From assembly GCF_963678635.1 (NCBI RefSeq), contig NC_087070.1:54538617-54602616 (forward strand): DNA of 64,000 nt, read 5' to 3'. The number at the start of each line of letters is the position of its first letter. The first letter of the stretch is position 1. Under the pieces are notes generated by a model, which was not told where the DNA came from, did not search any database, and saw only the letters and a program-made list of their open reading frames with translations. This DNA comes from Symsagittifera roscoffensis (Eukaryota > Xenacoelomorpha > Acoela > Convolutidae). Made by a program: the position numbers and the translations under genes. This document shows positions 43,600 to 55,200 of the stretch, in pieces.

Positions 43600-43940
43600 A
43601 TGCACTAAATCACAAATTTTGCATCTTGGAATTTGAAATTTTACAAACTCAAGGCAACCACACTAACTTGGGAAGCCATAAATTGGAAATTATACAGCCA
43701 AACTTGGTATATATTATGCAGTTCGAAATTATAGTCGAGTTAAAAAAATTTTGAAAACGAGTTTTCATTACTGTACTGTTGTATGAAACAAATAGCTTTT
43801 GTCGCTTCAATCGATGATATAGAAGAATTAACATTGCTAACTCATTACAAATCAAATGTCAAAGTGCATGGTATCATTTTTTACGTGAAAAACGAACTGC
43901 ATTGCACTATCACACAACGTTCCGCTTGCTCAAACAATTG
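43600..43940 (+). repeat. Dispersed repeat R1, copy 2
   Basis: Duplicate of 40,660-41,000 within the segmental duplication. Confidence 0.65.
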
Positions 43941-44270
43941 GCCGAGAAAACTAAAATACTGTTTTCATCAAACAGAAGTCATGACCGAAAAACAAAAAAA
44001 AATAATTTTGATCAAACATGAGTCACACCTGTTTATATCAAACAGAAAAATGAATCAGGGCCCTTTTCTTACAGATTTGTCAGAAAAATGGTTAACAAAA
44101 AAAACTAGCTACCGATTGCAGTTTACCAATACGACGAGTCTTTTCTATACCGAATTTTGCGTTCAGGCGAAAAGTGTTTCAAGAATTTGACAAAAGTGTT
44201 TCAAGCATTCGGCTAACGTTGCAAAATTCACACTTACATTTAATCAATCTGTTAAATTTTTATTTCAAAC

Positions 44271-46010
44271 AGTTAGAAATAATCGCGTTTGAATTTGTTT
44301 TCTTCGATTGGAGCACTTTTACATTTGTTGGATTGATTGTTGAGCTCATTTGCTGAGCATTTTTGCACAGCTTGTGATGTCGTACCATTGGCATCAAGGA
44401 TTAGCGTAGAAGGGTTGTTAGTGCAGTAGAAGTGTTATTAGAGCTGCAATTCGGCATATGATGGCGGTCTATGATCAATTTCTGATCTACTGTCGGTCTA
44501 ACGTTAAATGCAAGTGATTTGGGTCTCGTCACCTTGTCTGATGAAGTCGATGCTGGTTGTTTTAAAACTAGTCAAATTTTCTTTAATGAAAACATATTTC
44601 TTTTACGTAAAGCAAGGCTTTCCTGTTTCATTCAAAATGCGGGAATAAAAGCCAAATAATGAAATGAAAAAAAAAAAATTCAAATGAGCAATTGTGTCAC
44701 GATTTTCACTTTTGGCATTTCGAAAACTAGTCAAAATTTTTTTAGGTGGAACAAAATGAATTTTTGAGCTGCTCCAAAGCACTGTTAAGGCCCTATTATG
44801 ACCAAACTTTCTGCGCCGCATGCGAATTGTTGAATTCACAGGCCACAAAAAAAACAACATCTTCCTGTTTTCAACATGTGCTAGAAACAAAACGCACAGA
44901 GCAGATATTTTCTACCTTTTATCTTTTACTAGGAGAATTGGCTGTAACATAGCAATGGACTTCTCTAAGAACAATTGTTTTGGGTTTGGCTCATTGACAA
45001 TTTTCGAGAAAACACTTTCTTGGTGAGGCGTGAAAAACTATTTATTTGCATGCAGCAATGATCTTCAGACTTCATTAAAAAAAAAAACAGTTTCATTCGT
45101 TCTTTTCTCATGAAGCACAATGTGTTACACATGCTGCTGAATGCGTAGTACCGTTTGATTGAAGTCTCATTCTGCAATTTAGTTTTTGCCTTGGACTCGA
45201 TATTAAAAATAACTCGTTTTCTGTTGAATGAAAAATTGATTTTGAAAAAAAAATTCATTTGCATTTTTTCGCGCCATATTCGCTTTTGTATTTAGATTGT
45301 AATTTGCCTTCTTCTTGTTCAAACTGCAAGAAATCAAATTTGAGACTGATTAAAGTTGATTTTAAATATTTTTAGAATCAAAGTTCTGGGTTTTCGTTAA
45401 GATCCTCATATCAAACCAAAAACACAAAACGACGCAACTTGAAAAACAATATTTTTGTAGCTTTTTTCAATGAAAATGATCAAAGCATTCTGTGCTACTC
45501 GCACAGCAAACGGCTACCCTCGTTACACTCGGTCGTATTCTAGCCAAGCAATGTCGCAAATATGAGGTGCCATTGGAAAAAGCAAATTGAACCAAATTAA
45601 TGAATACAAGACAAATGCAATATCTTAGATACGTATTCTGCAGGATTAAAAAAACGCTTGGTTATGAATGCAAATAAATTCTTATAATTTAATACCGGCA
45701 ATTTTCTGAAGAAAGTTTAACAGCAAAAGAACGAACTTCCAGTTCCGTTTTCTTAAACATGTGTCTCTACAAAGGCAACCTAAAACTGATCTTTGTATAC
45801 GGTGGAAAAATTCAACATTTGTGCTCCAAAAAAAATTATTTTTGTAACACGAATTTTGATACCTAGTTAAAATAAATTCAATCTAGCCAACAGACTTTTG
45901 AAAAAGTGTCAGTGAACTTGACGAAACCAAAAAATTGACTACTTAGAAAAATGACTTTAGATTCTTGACTGACATTTTTTTGGAAAAAGTCTAGCCTGAT
46001 TAGAGAATTA
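44271..46010 (-). pseudogene. Partial duplicate of carboxypeptidase last exon and intron, copy 1
   Basis: 44,273-44,560 corresponds to the middle of the real exon at 51,510-52,257 (the stretch coding PTVDQKLIIDRHHMPNCSSN and NPSTLMNDTNG). Beyond 44,560 it jumps over the first ~130 bp of that exon and its splice acceptor and continues into intron sequence equivalent to 52,340-54,100. It has stops and no splice site. An extra segment of about 75 bp (GGAGCACTTTTACATTTG...) not in the real exon is shared with copy 2. Confidence 0.75.
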
Positions 46011-48000
46011 TGGAGATTCGTTGGAAGACTATGAGTGGTCGGGGGATTGCCTTTGATGTCACTGACTGCATTTCTGAAACGAATCGCAGAGCCGGGAGAT
46101 TAGGGGAGTAGCTCTCGGGTTCCAACGCTATCTCATAAAAACTCATGAGGGTAGACATTATCATCATTACTACTACTATTTCTCGATCTGACTCCAGGGT
46201 TAGAAATAATCCCGTTTGAACTTTTTTCCGTCGATTGGAGCACCTTTACATTTGTTGGATTGATTGTTGAGCTCATTTGCTGAGCATTTTTGCACAGCTT
46301 GTGATGTCGTACCATTGGCATCAATGATTAGCGTAGAAGGGTTGTTAGTGCTGCAGAAGTGTTATTAGAGCTGTAATTCGGCATATGATGGCGGTCTATG
46401 ATCAATTTCTGATCTAATGTTGGTCTAACGTTAAATGCAAAAGATTTGGGTCTCGTCACCTCGTCTGATGAAGTCGATGCTGGTTGTTTTAAAACTAGTC
46501 AAATTTTCTTTAATGAAACCATATTTCTTTTGCATAAAGAAAGGCTTTCCTGTTTCATTCAAAATGCGGGAATAAAAGCCAAATAATGAAATGAAAAAAC
46601 AATCCAAATGAGCAATTGTGTCACGATTTTCTTTTTTGGCATTTCGAAAACTAGTCAAAATTTTTTTAGTTAGAACAAATTGAATTTCTGAGCTGCTCCA
46701 AAGCACTGTTAAGGCCCTATTATGACCAAACTTTCTGCGCCGCATGCGAATTGTTGATTTCACAGGTCACAAAAAAACATATCAGTTTCCTGTTTTCAAC
46801 ATGTGTTAGAAACAAAACGCACAGAGCATATAGTTTCTACCTTTTATCTTTTACTAGGAGAATTGGCTGTAACATAGCAATGGACTTCTCTAAGAACAAT
46901 TGTTTTGGGTTTGGCTCATTGACAATTCTCGAGAAAACACTTTCTTGGTGAGGCGTGAAAAACTATTTATTTGCATGCAGCAATGATCTTCAGACTTCAT
47001 AAAAAAAAACAGTTTCATTCGTTATTTTCTCATGAAGCACAATGCGATACACATGCTGCTGAATACGTACCGTTTGATTGAAGTCTTATTCTGCAATTTA
47101 GTTTTTGCCTTGGACTCGATATTAAAAATAACTCGTTTTCTGTTGAATGAAAAATTCATTTCGAAAAAAAAAAATCATTTGCATTTTTTTCGAACCATAT
47201 TCGCTATTGTAATTTGCCTTCTTCTTGGTCAAAACCAAAAAATCAAAATTGAGACTGATTCAAGTTGATTTTAAATATTTTTACTATCAGAGTTCTGGGT
47301 TTTCGTTAAGATCCTCATATCAAACCAAAAACACAAAACGACGCAATTTGAAAAACGATATATTTGTAGCTTTTTTTAAAGAAAATGATCAAAGCATTCT
47401 GTGCTACTTGTACAGCAAACGGCTACCCTCGCTACACTCGGTCGTATTCTAGCCAAGCAATGTCGCAAATATGAGGTGCCATTGGAAAAAGCAAATTGCA
47501 AATTAAAGAATACAAGACAAATGCAATATCTTAGATACGTGTTCTCCAGGACTAAAAAAACGTTTGGTTATGAATGCAAATAAATTCTTATAATTTAATA
47601 CCGGCAATTTTCTGAAGAAAGTTTAACAGCAAAAGAACGAACTTCCAGTTCCGTTTTCTTCAACATGTGCCTCAACAAAGGCAACCTAAAATTGATCTTT
47701 GTATACCGTGGAAAAATTCAACATTTGGGCTCCAAAAAAAACTATTTTTGTAACACAAACTTTGATACCTAGTTAAAATAAATTAAATCTAGCCAACAGA
47801 CTTTTGAAAAAGTGTCAGTGAACTTGAGGAAACCAAAAAAGTGACTATTTAGAAAAATGACTTTAGATTAATGATTTACATTCTTTTGGAAAAAGTCTAG
47901 CCCGATTAGAGAATTATGGAGCAATTCGTTTTCCTAATTTTACTGGAAATGATGATAATTTAAGCACAATTTTGAAACCAAGCCATTCTTGTTTTTGAAA
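46011..48000 (-). pseudogene. Partial duplicate of carboxypeptidase last exon and intron, copy 2
   Basis: A longer copy. 46,020-46,490 covers the exon region from the PTTHGLPTYP part back to the TRPKSHAFN part (real gene 51,730-52,125), including the readable piece GVRSRNSSSNDDNVYP. The same ~75-bp extra segment and the same loss of the exon start are present, so the two copies descend from one rearranged ancestor. The intron part (46,490-47,990) is about 90-95% like copy 1 at an offset of 1928 bp. Confidence 0.78.
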
Positions 48001-48139
48001 CCATTTGTGCTTTCGCTGTTGGAGAGCAACAGTTGCCTTCGAAAAATCATGAGGAAGGAAACCGCGAAAAATAAAATTCGAGCGTGAACAACTGGGCTTT
48101 TTGAAAAAATGTATTCTTAAAAAATTTAAAATGTGTAAA

Positions 48140-48260
48140 CATAGCCTACTGACAATTGAAAAGAAGTAACTGACGTTTTAAGAAATCTCAACTTTCGCAT
48201 TCCAAACAATTAGATGCCCTTGAAGCCTTTTGACTTTCTAGAACAATTCATGATTGGCTT
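48140..48260. repeat. Dispersed repeat R2, copy 1
   Basis: GTAACTGACG, then AATCTCAACTTTCGCATTCC, then TAGATGCCCTTGAAGC; related copies lie at 54,110-54,260, 57,120-57,260 and, weaker, 62,080-62,180. The first two may be related through the segmental duplications above; the others are independent. Confidence 0.55.
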
Positions 48261-48623
48261 TTTTTGAGCAAACGACAGGAGGGTATAAGGGTGGAGTAAG
48301 CAAGGAATGAACTGGTGATGATGGTAAGACAAGGGTTGTTTTAAGTGAGCTGTCAGCCAGGCAACAAAAAATTTCAAGATAGAAAATCACAGGCGGTATG
48401 ATTACTCAATACAATTTGACCACCTCGAGGAGTGTCGAAAACATTCAAACTTTCTGTAGAAACTTCTTAGACTTAAACTGCGGGATTATAAATTCTTCTA
48501 AAATGAAGCTATCATACAATCTGATGCCCGCTGTCATCTTGTGAATTTTAAAGATAAAATGCTGTCTATCAATATCAAAAGCAACCGAAAGGGAAGCGAT
48601 CCAAAACTGCAAACATGTATATG

Positions 48624-49040
48624 CAGGGGCGGATCTAGGATTTTCTCGAGGGGGGGGGGGGGGGGGGGGGATTTTCAAAAAATTTTCCTTTTTTTTTAGG
48701 TCGACCAAATTGATTTTTCAAGCTCTCCCAAAGCACTGTTTTGCCCCTACTTTGGCAAAATTTTGTGCGCCGCAGGCAAATTTTTGAAAAAACAGTCAAA
48801 AAAGCCGTTTTTGGGCAATTTTTGAAAAATTTTGACAAAAAAATCGCGTTTTTTTGGCGCGCGCTCCCCCTCAAAGTTAGTATATATTGGCACCAAAGGC
48901 GCCTTTAGAAAAATTTTAGGGTCGGTCGGCCAAAAATGGATTTCTGAAAAAGTATCAAAGGGGGGACCCTTTGGGTCGGCAGGGGGTCGAATCCCTGAGG
49001 GGGGGGGGGGGCGTCCGCCCCCCCCCTAAATCCGCTCCTG
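48624..49040. mobile_element. hAT-like MITE 1
   Basis: 417 bp beginning CAGGGGCGGATCTAGG and ending AATCCGCTCCTG, flanked on both sides by the perfect 8-bp direct repeat TGTATATG (48,616-48,623 and 49,041-49,048). Eight-base target duplications and CAGGG ends are diagnostic of hAT. There is no transposase. Poly-G/poly-C runs sit just inside both ends, and frames over it are artefacts. Confidence 0.92.
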
Positions 49041-49557
49041 TGTATATGTATGTACATTTAAATAAAGTTCACAAATTTACTCTAAGTAGCAAATTCTTTG
49101 AAGCGTTTCAAAGTATTTGATTTTAATGTTCTTTCAGTGCTTTGTTTTGACCCGTTATATAACTCAACAAAAATCGGGTACCTATGAAAATCCTTATGAC
49201 ACACACCTTGATAACCTTTTATGAACCAGTAACGTTTTTTTTCTTAAAAAAATTAGGGCATGGGATCTTATCCAGAAGAATTCTGCGCCTGTTCTTTCGA
49301 TTAATATCGCTATCTCAATCCCATATATTACAGCCCATATTGCAGTGTATTCAATCAATATTTCGAAGGTCGAGTACGGGAAAACAAAAACTAGGAAAAA
49401 TGTAAGCACACAAGCTAGTAGCCTGTCTTTCCATGGGTACCACTTTTTTGAGACTCAGAAACTCGAGACAAACTTAAGTTTTGTTTTTTCATCAAACAAG
49501 AATCATGAATTAAAACTGAACTTAGTTTGGATCTTGATAACTATTTCCCCCCTTTAG

Positions 49558-49834
49558 GACCTTGTTAACTATCCCCCCCCCCCCCCCACCTATGCATGCA
49601 TTATTTTTGACAACCATTTCTGTATACAGTATATGCATTTCAAAAAGGTCAACAATTAATTAGGTTTTTATTTTGGCGCGTTCGTATTTTTATTACTCAC
49701 TATTTATATAAACCCACGTATAAAACTTTAAATATATGTATGTACTGAAAATTGTTTTAAGCTATTGAAAATATGGCCGCCAAACTTGAATGTCTGAAAA
49801 TCTAAATTGGGGGGGGGGGATAGTTAACAAGATC
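49558..49834. mobile_element. Second MITE family with GTTAACTATCCCC ends
   Basis: About 277 bp. Left end GACCTTGTTAACTATCCCCC, right end GGGGGATAGTTAACAAGATC: terminal inverted repeats of ~20 bp matching but for one base, extended by C or G runs. The interior is AT-rich without a frame. No clear target duplication, so the superfamily is not assigned. Confidence 0.7.
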
Positions 49835-50063
49835 GCTGTTTTTAACAAACAGGAATCATGCCTCTTTTTATCAAACAGACAATGAATGAAAGCCAATTTC
49901 AAACGATTTGTACTAAGTTTCTTAAAAAAACTAGCTCCCAATTATAAGTACATTTGCTATCGCAAAAGAAATGATATATCAATGCTCCAACCAATTTAGG
50001 CAGTAACAGATTTAGTGTGGGAATCATGGTATGCGGACGAACAATCTACCTCATGGCTTCGAC

Positions 50064-50459
50064 CAGGGGCGGATTTAGGGGGGGGGGGGGGCGAACACCC
50101 CCCCCCCCCTTCCCTCAGGGATTCGACGACCCCCTGCCGACACAAAGGGTCCCCCCGTTGGTACTTTTTAAGAAATCCATTTTTGGCCGACCGACCCTAA
50201 ATTTTTCTTAAGGCGCCAATATATACTAATTTTGAGGGGGGAGCGGGCGCCGAAAAAACGCGATTTTTTGTACACGATTTTCCTAATAAGCCTAAGAACG
50301 GCCTTTTGGCCTGTTTTTCAAAAATTTGCCTGCTGCAGGGTAGAAAATTTTGTCAAAATAGTGTCTTTACGGTGGTTTCAGAGAGCTCGAAAATAATTTC
50401 GGTCGACCTAAAAAAAGTCAAAATGTTCGAAATTCTAGAAAATTCTAGATCCGCCCCTG
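50064..50459. mobile_element. hAT-like MITE 2, inverted relative to MITE 1
   Basis: 396 bp beginning CAGGGGCGGATTTAGGG and ending CTAGATCCGCCCCTG, with the perfect 8-bp duplication GCTTCGAC (50,056-50,063 and 50,460-50,467). The interior reads as the reverse complement of MITE 1 (GGTCGGCCAAAAATGGATTT, AAAAACGCGATTTTTT). No coding capacity. Confidence 0.92.
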
Positions 50460-50467
50460 GCTTCGAC

Positions 50468-50610
50468 CCCCTCACGGCCTAAAGGTATGGCTGACCGTCC
50501 CAAAAATTATTCTAAAGGCGCCAGTCTATACTAAACTTTAGGGGAAGCGCGCGCCGAAAAAATGCAATTCTTTCATTTAAAATTTTCAAAAAATGCAATT
50601 TTAGATCAGG
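50468..50610. repeat. Older MITE fragment hosting MITE 2
   Basis: CCCCCTCACGGCCTAAAGG, then TGACCGTCCCAAAAATT, AAGGCGCCAGTCTATACTAA and GCGCGCGCCGAAAAAATGC match the inside of the same MITE family in the same order and orientation as MITE 2. MITE 2 therefore landed within an older copy. Confidence 0.7.
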
Positions 50611-50727
50611 CCCGGACGACAAGTCTTTTTGATACCCATTTTTTGGAAAACACTTCATTGATCGGAACAACAAAAAATGGTAAGGTAAATTTTATTAAGC
50701 ATTTAGAACTAACACTTCTTATTTACA

Positions 50728-51003
50728 TCAGTTACCTCTGAAGCACATATAGAATATTTGAATTGAAAGCACAATGAAAGTCAACACAGCGAGAACAGTG
50801 AAACAAAACAAAGTTAATTTTGGCACTTCAGCTTGGCCTAGGGTAGTAGTTAGAGAAAGGGGAAAGCAAAAAAAAAAGAATATTAGAAAAACTTTCGGCC
50901 AACTTTTAAACTTATTTACAAATTTACACAAGATGCATAAAAAACTCGAAGTTGGAGAAACTAAAACAGCTGTTGTTACTAAGAAGCAGATGTACAAACG
51001 CAT
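50728..51003 (-). other. Uncertain small membrane-protein ORF
   Basis: 91 codons from MRLYICFLVTTAVLVSPTSSF, a plausible signal peptide, to a second hydrophobic stretch (LFCFTVLAVLTFIVLSIQIF) and stop. No homolog is recognised and the opposite strand is open too (50,774-51,040). It lies 3' of the carboxypeptidase gene, perhaps in its untranslated region. Weak. Confidence 0.2.
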
Positions 51004-51509
51004 AGTAGGAATACGAAAATATTTGCAGAGCTATTTATAAAAATATAAATGCGACCAATAAATTTCAGCGAGTTTTAAACCACAACGATATGTCTGGTGA
51101 TTGAAATCAATTGAGACACAAGTGAGCTAAAATTCATATTTTATCAAAATTCGGCTACTTAACCTCACTTCAGTATAAACACTTTTAACAACGTTTACAA
51201 TTTTTCTCGGAAGATGCTACCAGCAAAGCCTGTGAAAACAGTGTGTTTGTGAGATATTCGTGCCATGCATGCATCACTTCTTATCTTGTTTAAACGAAAA
51301 GAGTTTCAAGCATTTTGTTCGGCTAACAATGCAATTTTGATATCATACATGCCTTAGATTTCTATTTCAACGGAGCCGACCATTTTCAAATTTATAACAA
51401 TTTTTAAATTTGTTAACCGCAGTAACAGGTTTTCGAAAAGCCTTCCTCAGTTGATATTTGCATCGGTACCCGGCACTGTCATTAGCATCAGTAAATATCT
51501 TTCAGGAAG

Positions 51510-52257
51510 CTAAAGTTTTGTATTCTGGTATCTCATTGATGCGCTTCTCGAGTCGAAATTCACTGATTCGGAGACATCGTCCATTTTGCCATCCGCCTGC
51601 CCTGCCCCGATCAATGACGAGCTCTGTCTCGCACCTGAAGTTCCACCCAATTCTGTCTTGGACTTCGAGGACAAATTAGAACCAGGCGTAGCATTAGATG
51701 TGTACTTAAACGTAGACTTCACCGGATATGTTGGAAGACCATGAGTAGTCGGGGGATTGCCTTTGATGTCACGTGACTGTATCTCTGAAACGAACCGCAA
51801 AGCCGGAGGAATAGGTGAATAGTTCTCGGGATCCATCGATTCCTCGTAGAAACTCATAGGAGGGTAGACAATATCACTATTACCACTACTATTTCTCGAT
51901 CTGATTCCATGGTTAGAATTACTCGCATTTGAACTCGTTTTTGCTGTCGTACCATTGGTGTCATTCATTAGCGTAGAAGGGTTGTTTAGTGCAGCAGAAG
52001 TGTTATTAGAGCTGCAATTCGGCATATGATGGCGGTCTATGATCAATTTCTGATCTACTGTCGGTCTAAGGTTAAATGCATGTGATTTGGGTCTCGTCGC
52101 TTCGTCTGCTGAACTCGAAGATGGTTGTTTTCTCAGTGCTGATTTGAGTCGCTCCAAATCCGACTCTAGTCTTCGTTCGGTCTCTTTCTGTGGTTGTCTG
52201 TCCGTTCCCATGCTTGTTTTGCAGCTCCTCTGAAGGTGACTTTGGATGGGTATCCCA
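51510..52257 (-). CDS. AGTPBP1: AGTPBP1-like last exon: disordered C-terminal tail
   Basis: Acceptor TACATTTTAG. About 248 residues: a short coiled stretch (KETERRLESDLERLKSALRK), then a Ser/Asn/Thr-rich region (GIRSRNSSGNSDIVYPPMSF, NYSPIPPALRFVSEIQSRDI) and stop TAG at 51,512-51,510. The tail of CCP1 is poorly conserved, so this part rests on open frame and matching phase. Parts of this exon were copied twice to 44.3 and 46.0 kb. Confidence 0.75.
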
Positions 52258-55200
52258 CTAAAATGTACAAAAATCAAAAAGCGTTCGTCTAACAAAATAA
52301 AAGAAAAGATCAACTATCGGAACCTGCAGGCTCCTCAAATATAATACTAGTCAAAACTTCTTTAATGAAACCAAACACTTTACCTGAAACAAGGCTTTCC
52401 TGTTTCAATGAAAGAAAATGCCGGTTCACAGACATCGGACACGTGAAACACACGACACAAAGTAGGAGAACCAAAACAAAAAATCCAAAAAATGGAATGA
52501 AGAAAAAAATTCCAGCAGAGCAAATATGTTACGATTTTCACATTTGGCATATCGCAAATTTTTTCATCCGTTTTTTTTAGGTCGACCTAATTGAATTTCC
52601 GAGCTGCTCCAAAGTACTGTAAAGAACCTGTTTCGGCCAAATTTTCTGCTCTGCGGGCAAATTTTTGAATACACAGGCCAAAAAAAACATATCACCTTCC
52701 TGTTTTCATTATTTGGTAGAAACAAAACGCACAGAGCATGTATTTTCTACGTTTTGTCTTTTACCAGAAGTGGCTTTAACATAGCAATGGGCTTCTCTAT
52801 GAGCAATTTTACAATTGTTTTCGGTTTGGCTTAATGACAATTCTCAAGAAGATACTTTCTTGGTGAGGCGTGAAGAACTACTCGCATGCAGCAAATGATC
52901 TTCAGGCTTCATAAAAATCAAACATTTTCATTCGTTCTATTCTCATGAAGCACAATGTGATATACATGCTACTGAATACGTACCGTTTGTTTGAAGTCTC
53001 ATTCTCTAAATTAGTTTTTGCTTTGGATTCGATAGTAAAAATAACTCGTTTTCTGTTGAATGAAAATTTCATTTCGAAAATAAAATTCATTCGCATTTTT
53101 TTCGCGCCATATTCGCTTTTGTATTTAGAGAGCGTAATTTGCCTTCCTTTTGGAGAAACTGCAAAAAATCAAATTTGAGATTGATTAAATTTGATGTCTA
53201 AATGTTTTTACTATCAAAGTTCTGTGTTTTCGTTAAGATCCTCTTATCAAACTAAAAACACAAAATGACGCAATTTGAAACACAATATTTTTTGTAGTTT
53301 TTTTGAAGAATATGATGGAAACATTCTGTGCTACTTGCACATCAACCGGCTACCCTCGTTACACTCGGTCATAATCTAGCCACGCAAAAGAGCAAATATG
53401 GGGTGCCATTGGAGAAACGAATTGAACCAGATTACCGAATACAAGACAAATGCAATCTCACCTATACGTGTTCGCCAGATTTTGAAAAACGCCTGGCTAT
53501 GAATGCAAATAATTTTTTCTATTTAGTTATCGGCAATTTTTGGGAAAATGATAAACAGCAAGAAAACGAACTTTAGGAGGCATCCCCTTTTTTAACATAC
53601 CAGCTGAAATTTTTACTCACTAATTTCCAAGAAAGAATCCTTCCCTTCTCTCTCGAGAATCGATGCTACTCTTTGCTCTTGCATTCGTTCTTCCATCCAG
53701 TTCCGTGTTCTTCAACACGTGCGTCAACAAATGCGACCTGAAAAATGTGTCAATGAACTTAAGGAAACCGAAAAAAGCTACTGTTTTTTTTGGAGATTTT
53801 TCAATTTTTGAAGCTGAAAAAATGACCTTATATTAATGATTGACACTTTTTCCAAAAAATCTAACCCGATTAGAGAAATCCGGAGCAATTAGTTTTCTTT
53901 AATTCGCTGGAATTGATGATAATTTATGCCCAATTTTGGAACAAAGCCATTCCTCCTTTCTCGAACCATTTGTACTTTTGCTGTTGGAGAGCATCATTTG
54001 CCTTTAAAAATTATGAGAAAGGAAACAGCGAAAAGTGAAATTTGAGCATAAGCAATTAAGACTTTTCCTAAAAATATCTATATGTAAAAATGTAGAATGT
54101 GTAAATATAGCCAACTGACAGTTGAAAAAGAGTAACTAACGCAGGGACACAGAAAAAACAGACTGCTTCTTTTTCAATCTCAATTTTCGCATTCCAAACA
54201 AATAGATGCCCTTAAAGCTTTTTGACTTTCTAGAACAATTTAAAATTGCCGTTTTGGATAAAAAGAACCCAATTTGAAAAGTTTTTATTTCGCTCAGAAA
54301 TCTGATAATTAAATAACTTTTTCAAATTGAGTCAATCAAGTTTTTCGTGACTTTTACATTTTTGCTGTTTGGTGGCGAAATTTGCCTTCCTTTTAAAATA
54401 AAAATGCACTGAACTTGAAAAAAAAATCAAAAGTCAAACCACGAAAAATCATAAGTGAGCGTGAACAAAATTCAAGGTTTTTTGATGAAAAAAAAATCAG
54501 AAAGACCTATAAAGAGTACTCACTACGTTCATTACTCTAAAAAACTTACTAAAAAACGCTCTAACGTAGATACAGAATCTTTTAAAAACTTTCGGCCGAT
54601 ACTCGTACAACCCAGATACCGCCAAACTAGCCCTACCAATAAGAGAACTAAGTTTTTCTTATGCAAGTTAAAATTACCATTCCTGCTTTTGAATATTGTG
54701 TACACTAACTTTGCAACGGGGAAAAAAGTACCCGATTGCAATAGATTATTTCTAATCGCAAGGAAAACACAAGGATAGCCGGTTGTTGCGCAAGTAGCAA
54801 GGAATGTTCCGACAACCTATTTTTAAACATAAACTACAAAAAGTTTTCTGTTTTCAATTAGTGTCATTTTTGTGCGTGATGCGATCAAAGGATATGAATG
54901 AAAGCCTAGAATTTTGGCATATTCAACAGTTATACTAAAATAGGCAGGGTGGACAACAGTTTTGTCAAAAATGACAAGAATGGCAAAAAACGTTAAAAAC
55001 TAATTTAACGTGATTAAAACTAAATTTTAGGCCTTTAATAAAAGTTTCACTGCTTGTCCTTTTAAAAATAAGCATGATCGATTGCTTTACTCGCTCGAAA
55101 CTGAACTAAAACTGAGCAATTTTAAACCAGTTTACTTGACACTCGACAAGGTCACGCAGCGAAGAAGCAGCAATCAAAGCGAAAACATGGCAAAGTGTAG

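Larger units (their letters stand above)
41369..44270. repeat. 2.8-kb segmental duplication, copy 2
   Basis: Second copy of 38,563-41,368, slightly longer because it includes about 130 bp near 43,430-43,565 that is missing from copy 1; part of that extra piece recurs at 49,360-49,460. It ends where the carboxypeptidase pseudo-exon begins. Confidence 0.88.

Noticed and set aside
43783-44190. 135-codon plus-strand frame
   Set aside because: Covers dispersed repeat R1; the duplicate at 40.8-41.2 kb and the copies at 60.1 and 61.9 kb do not keep the frame.
45000-45300. Minus-strand frame FFFKINFSFNRKRVIFNIESK, seen also at 52.9 kb
   Set aside because: Lies in the intron part of the triplicated block; copies differ by frameshifts, so no coding constraint.
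48650-48670. Long poly-G run as a sequencing error
   Set aside because: G/C runs occur at matching places just inside both ends of two independent MITEs, so they are a real family feature, though their exact lengths may be unreliable.
48832-49029. 65-codon frame ending in GGGGRPPPP
   Set aside because: Within MITE 1, no protein meaning.
50015-50211. Two overlapping plus-strand frames with GGGG or PPPP runs
   Set aside because: Lie over the hAT-like MITE; the runs are its G/C tracts.
54455-54778. 107-codon basic frame in an intron
   Set aside because: Covers intronic repeat sequence, with no motif and no conservation in the related copy at 57.5 kb.
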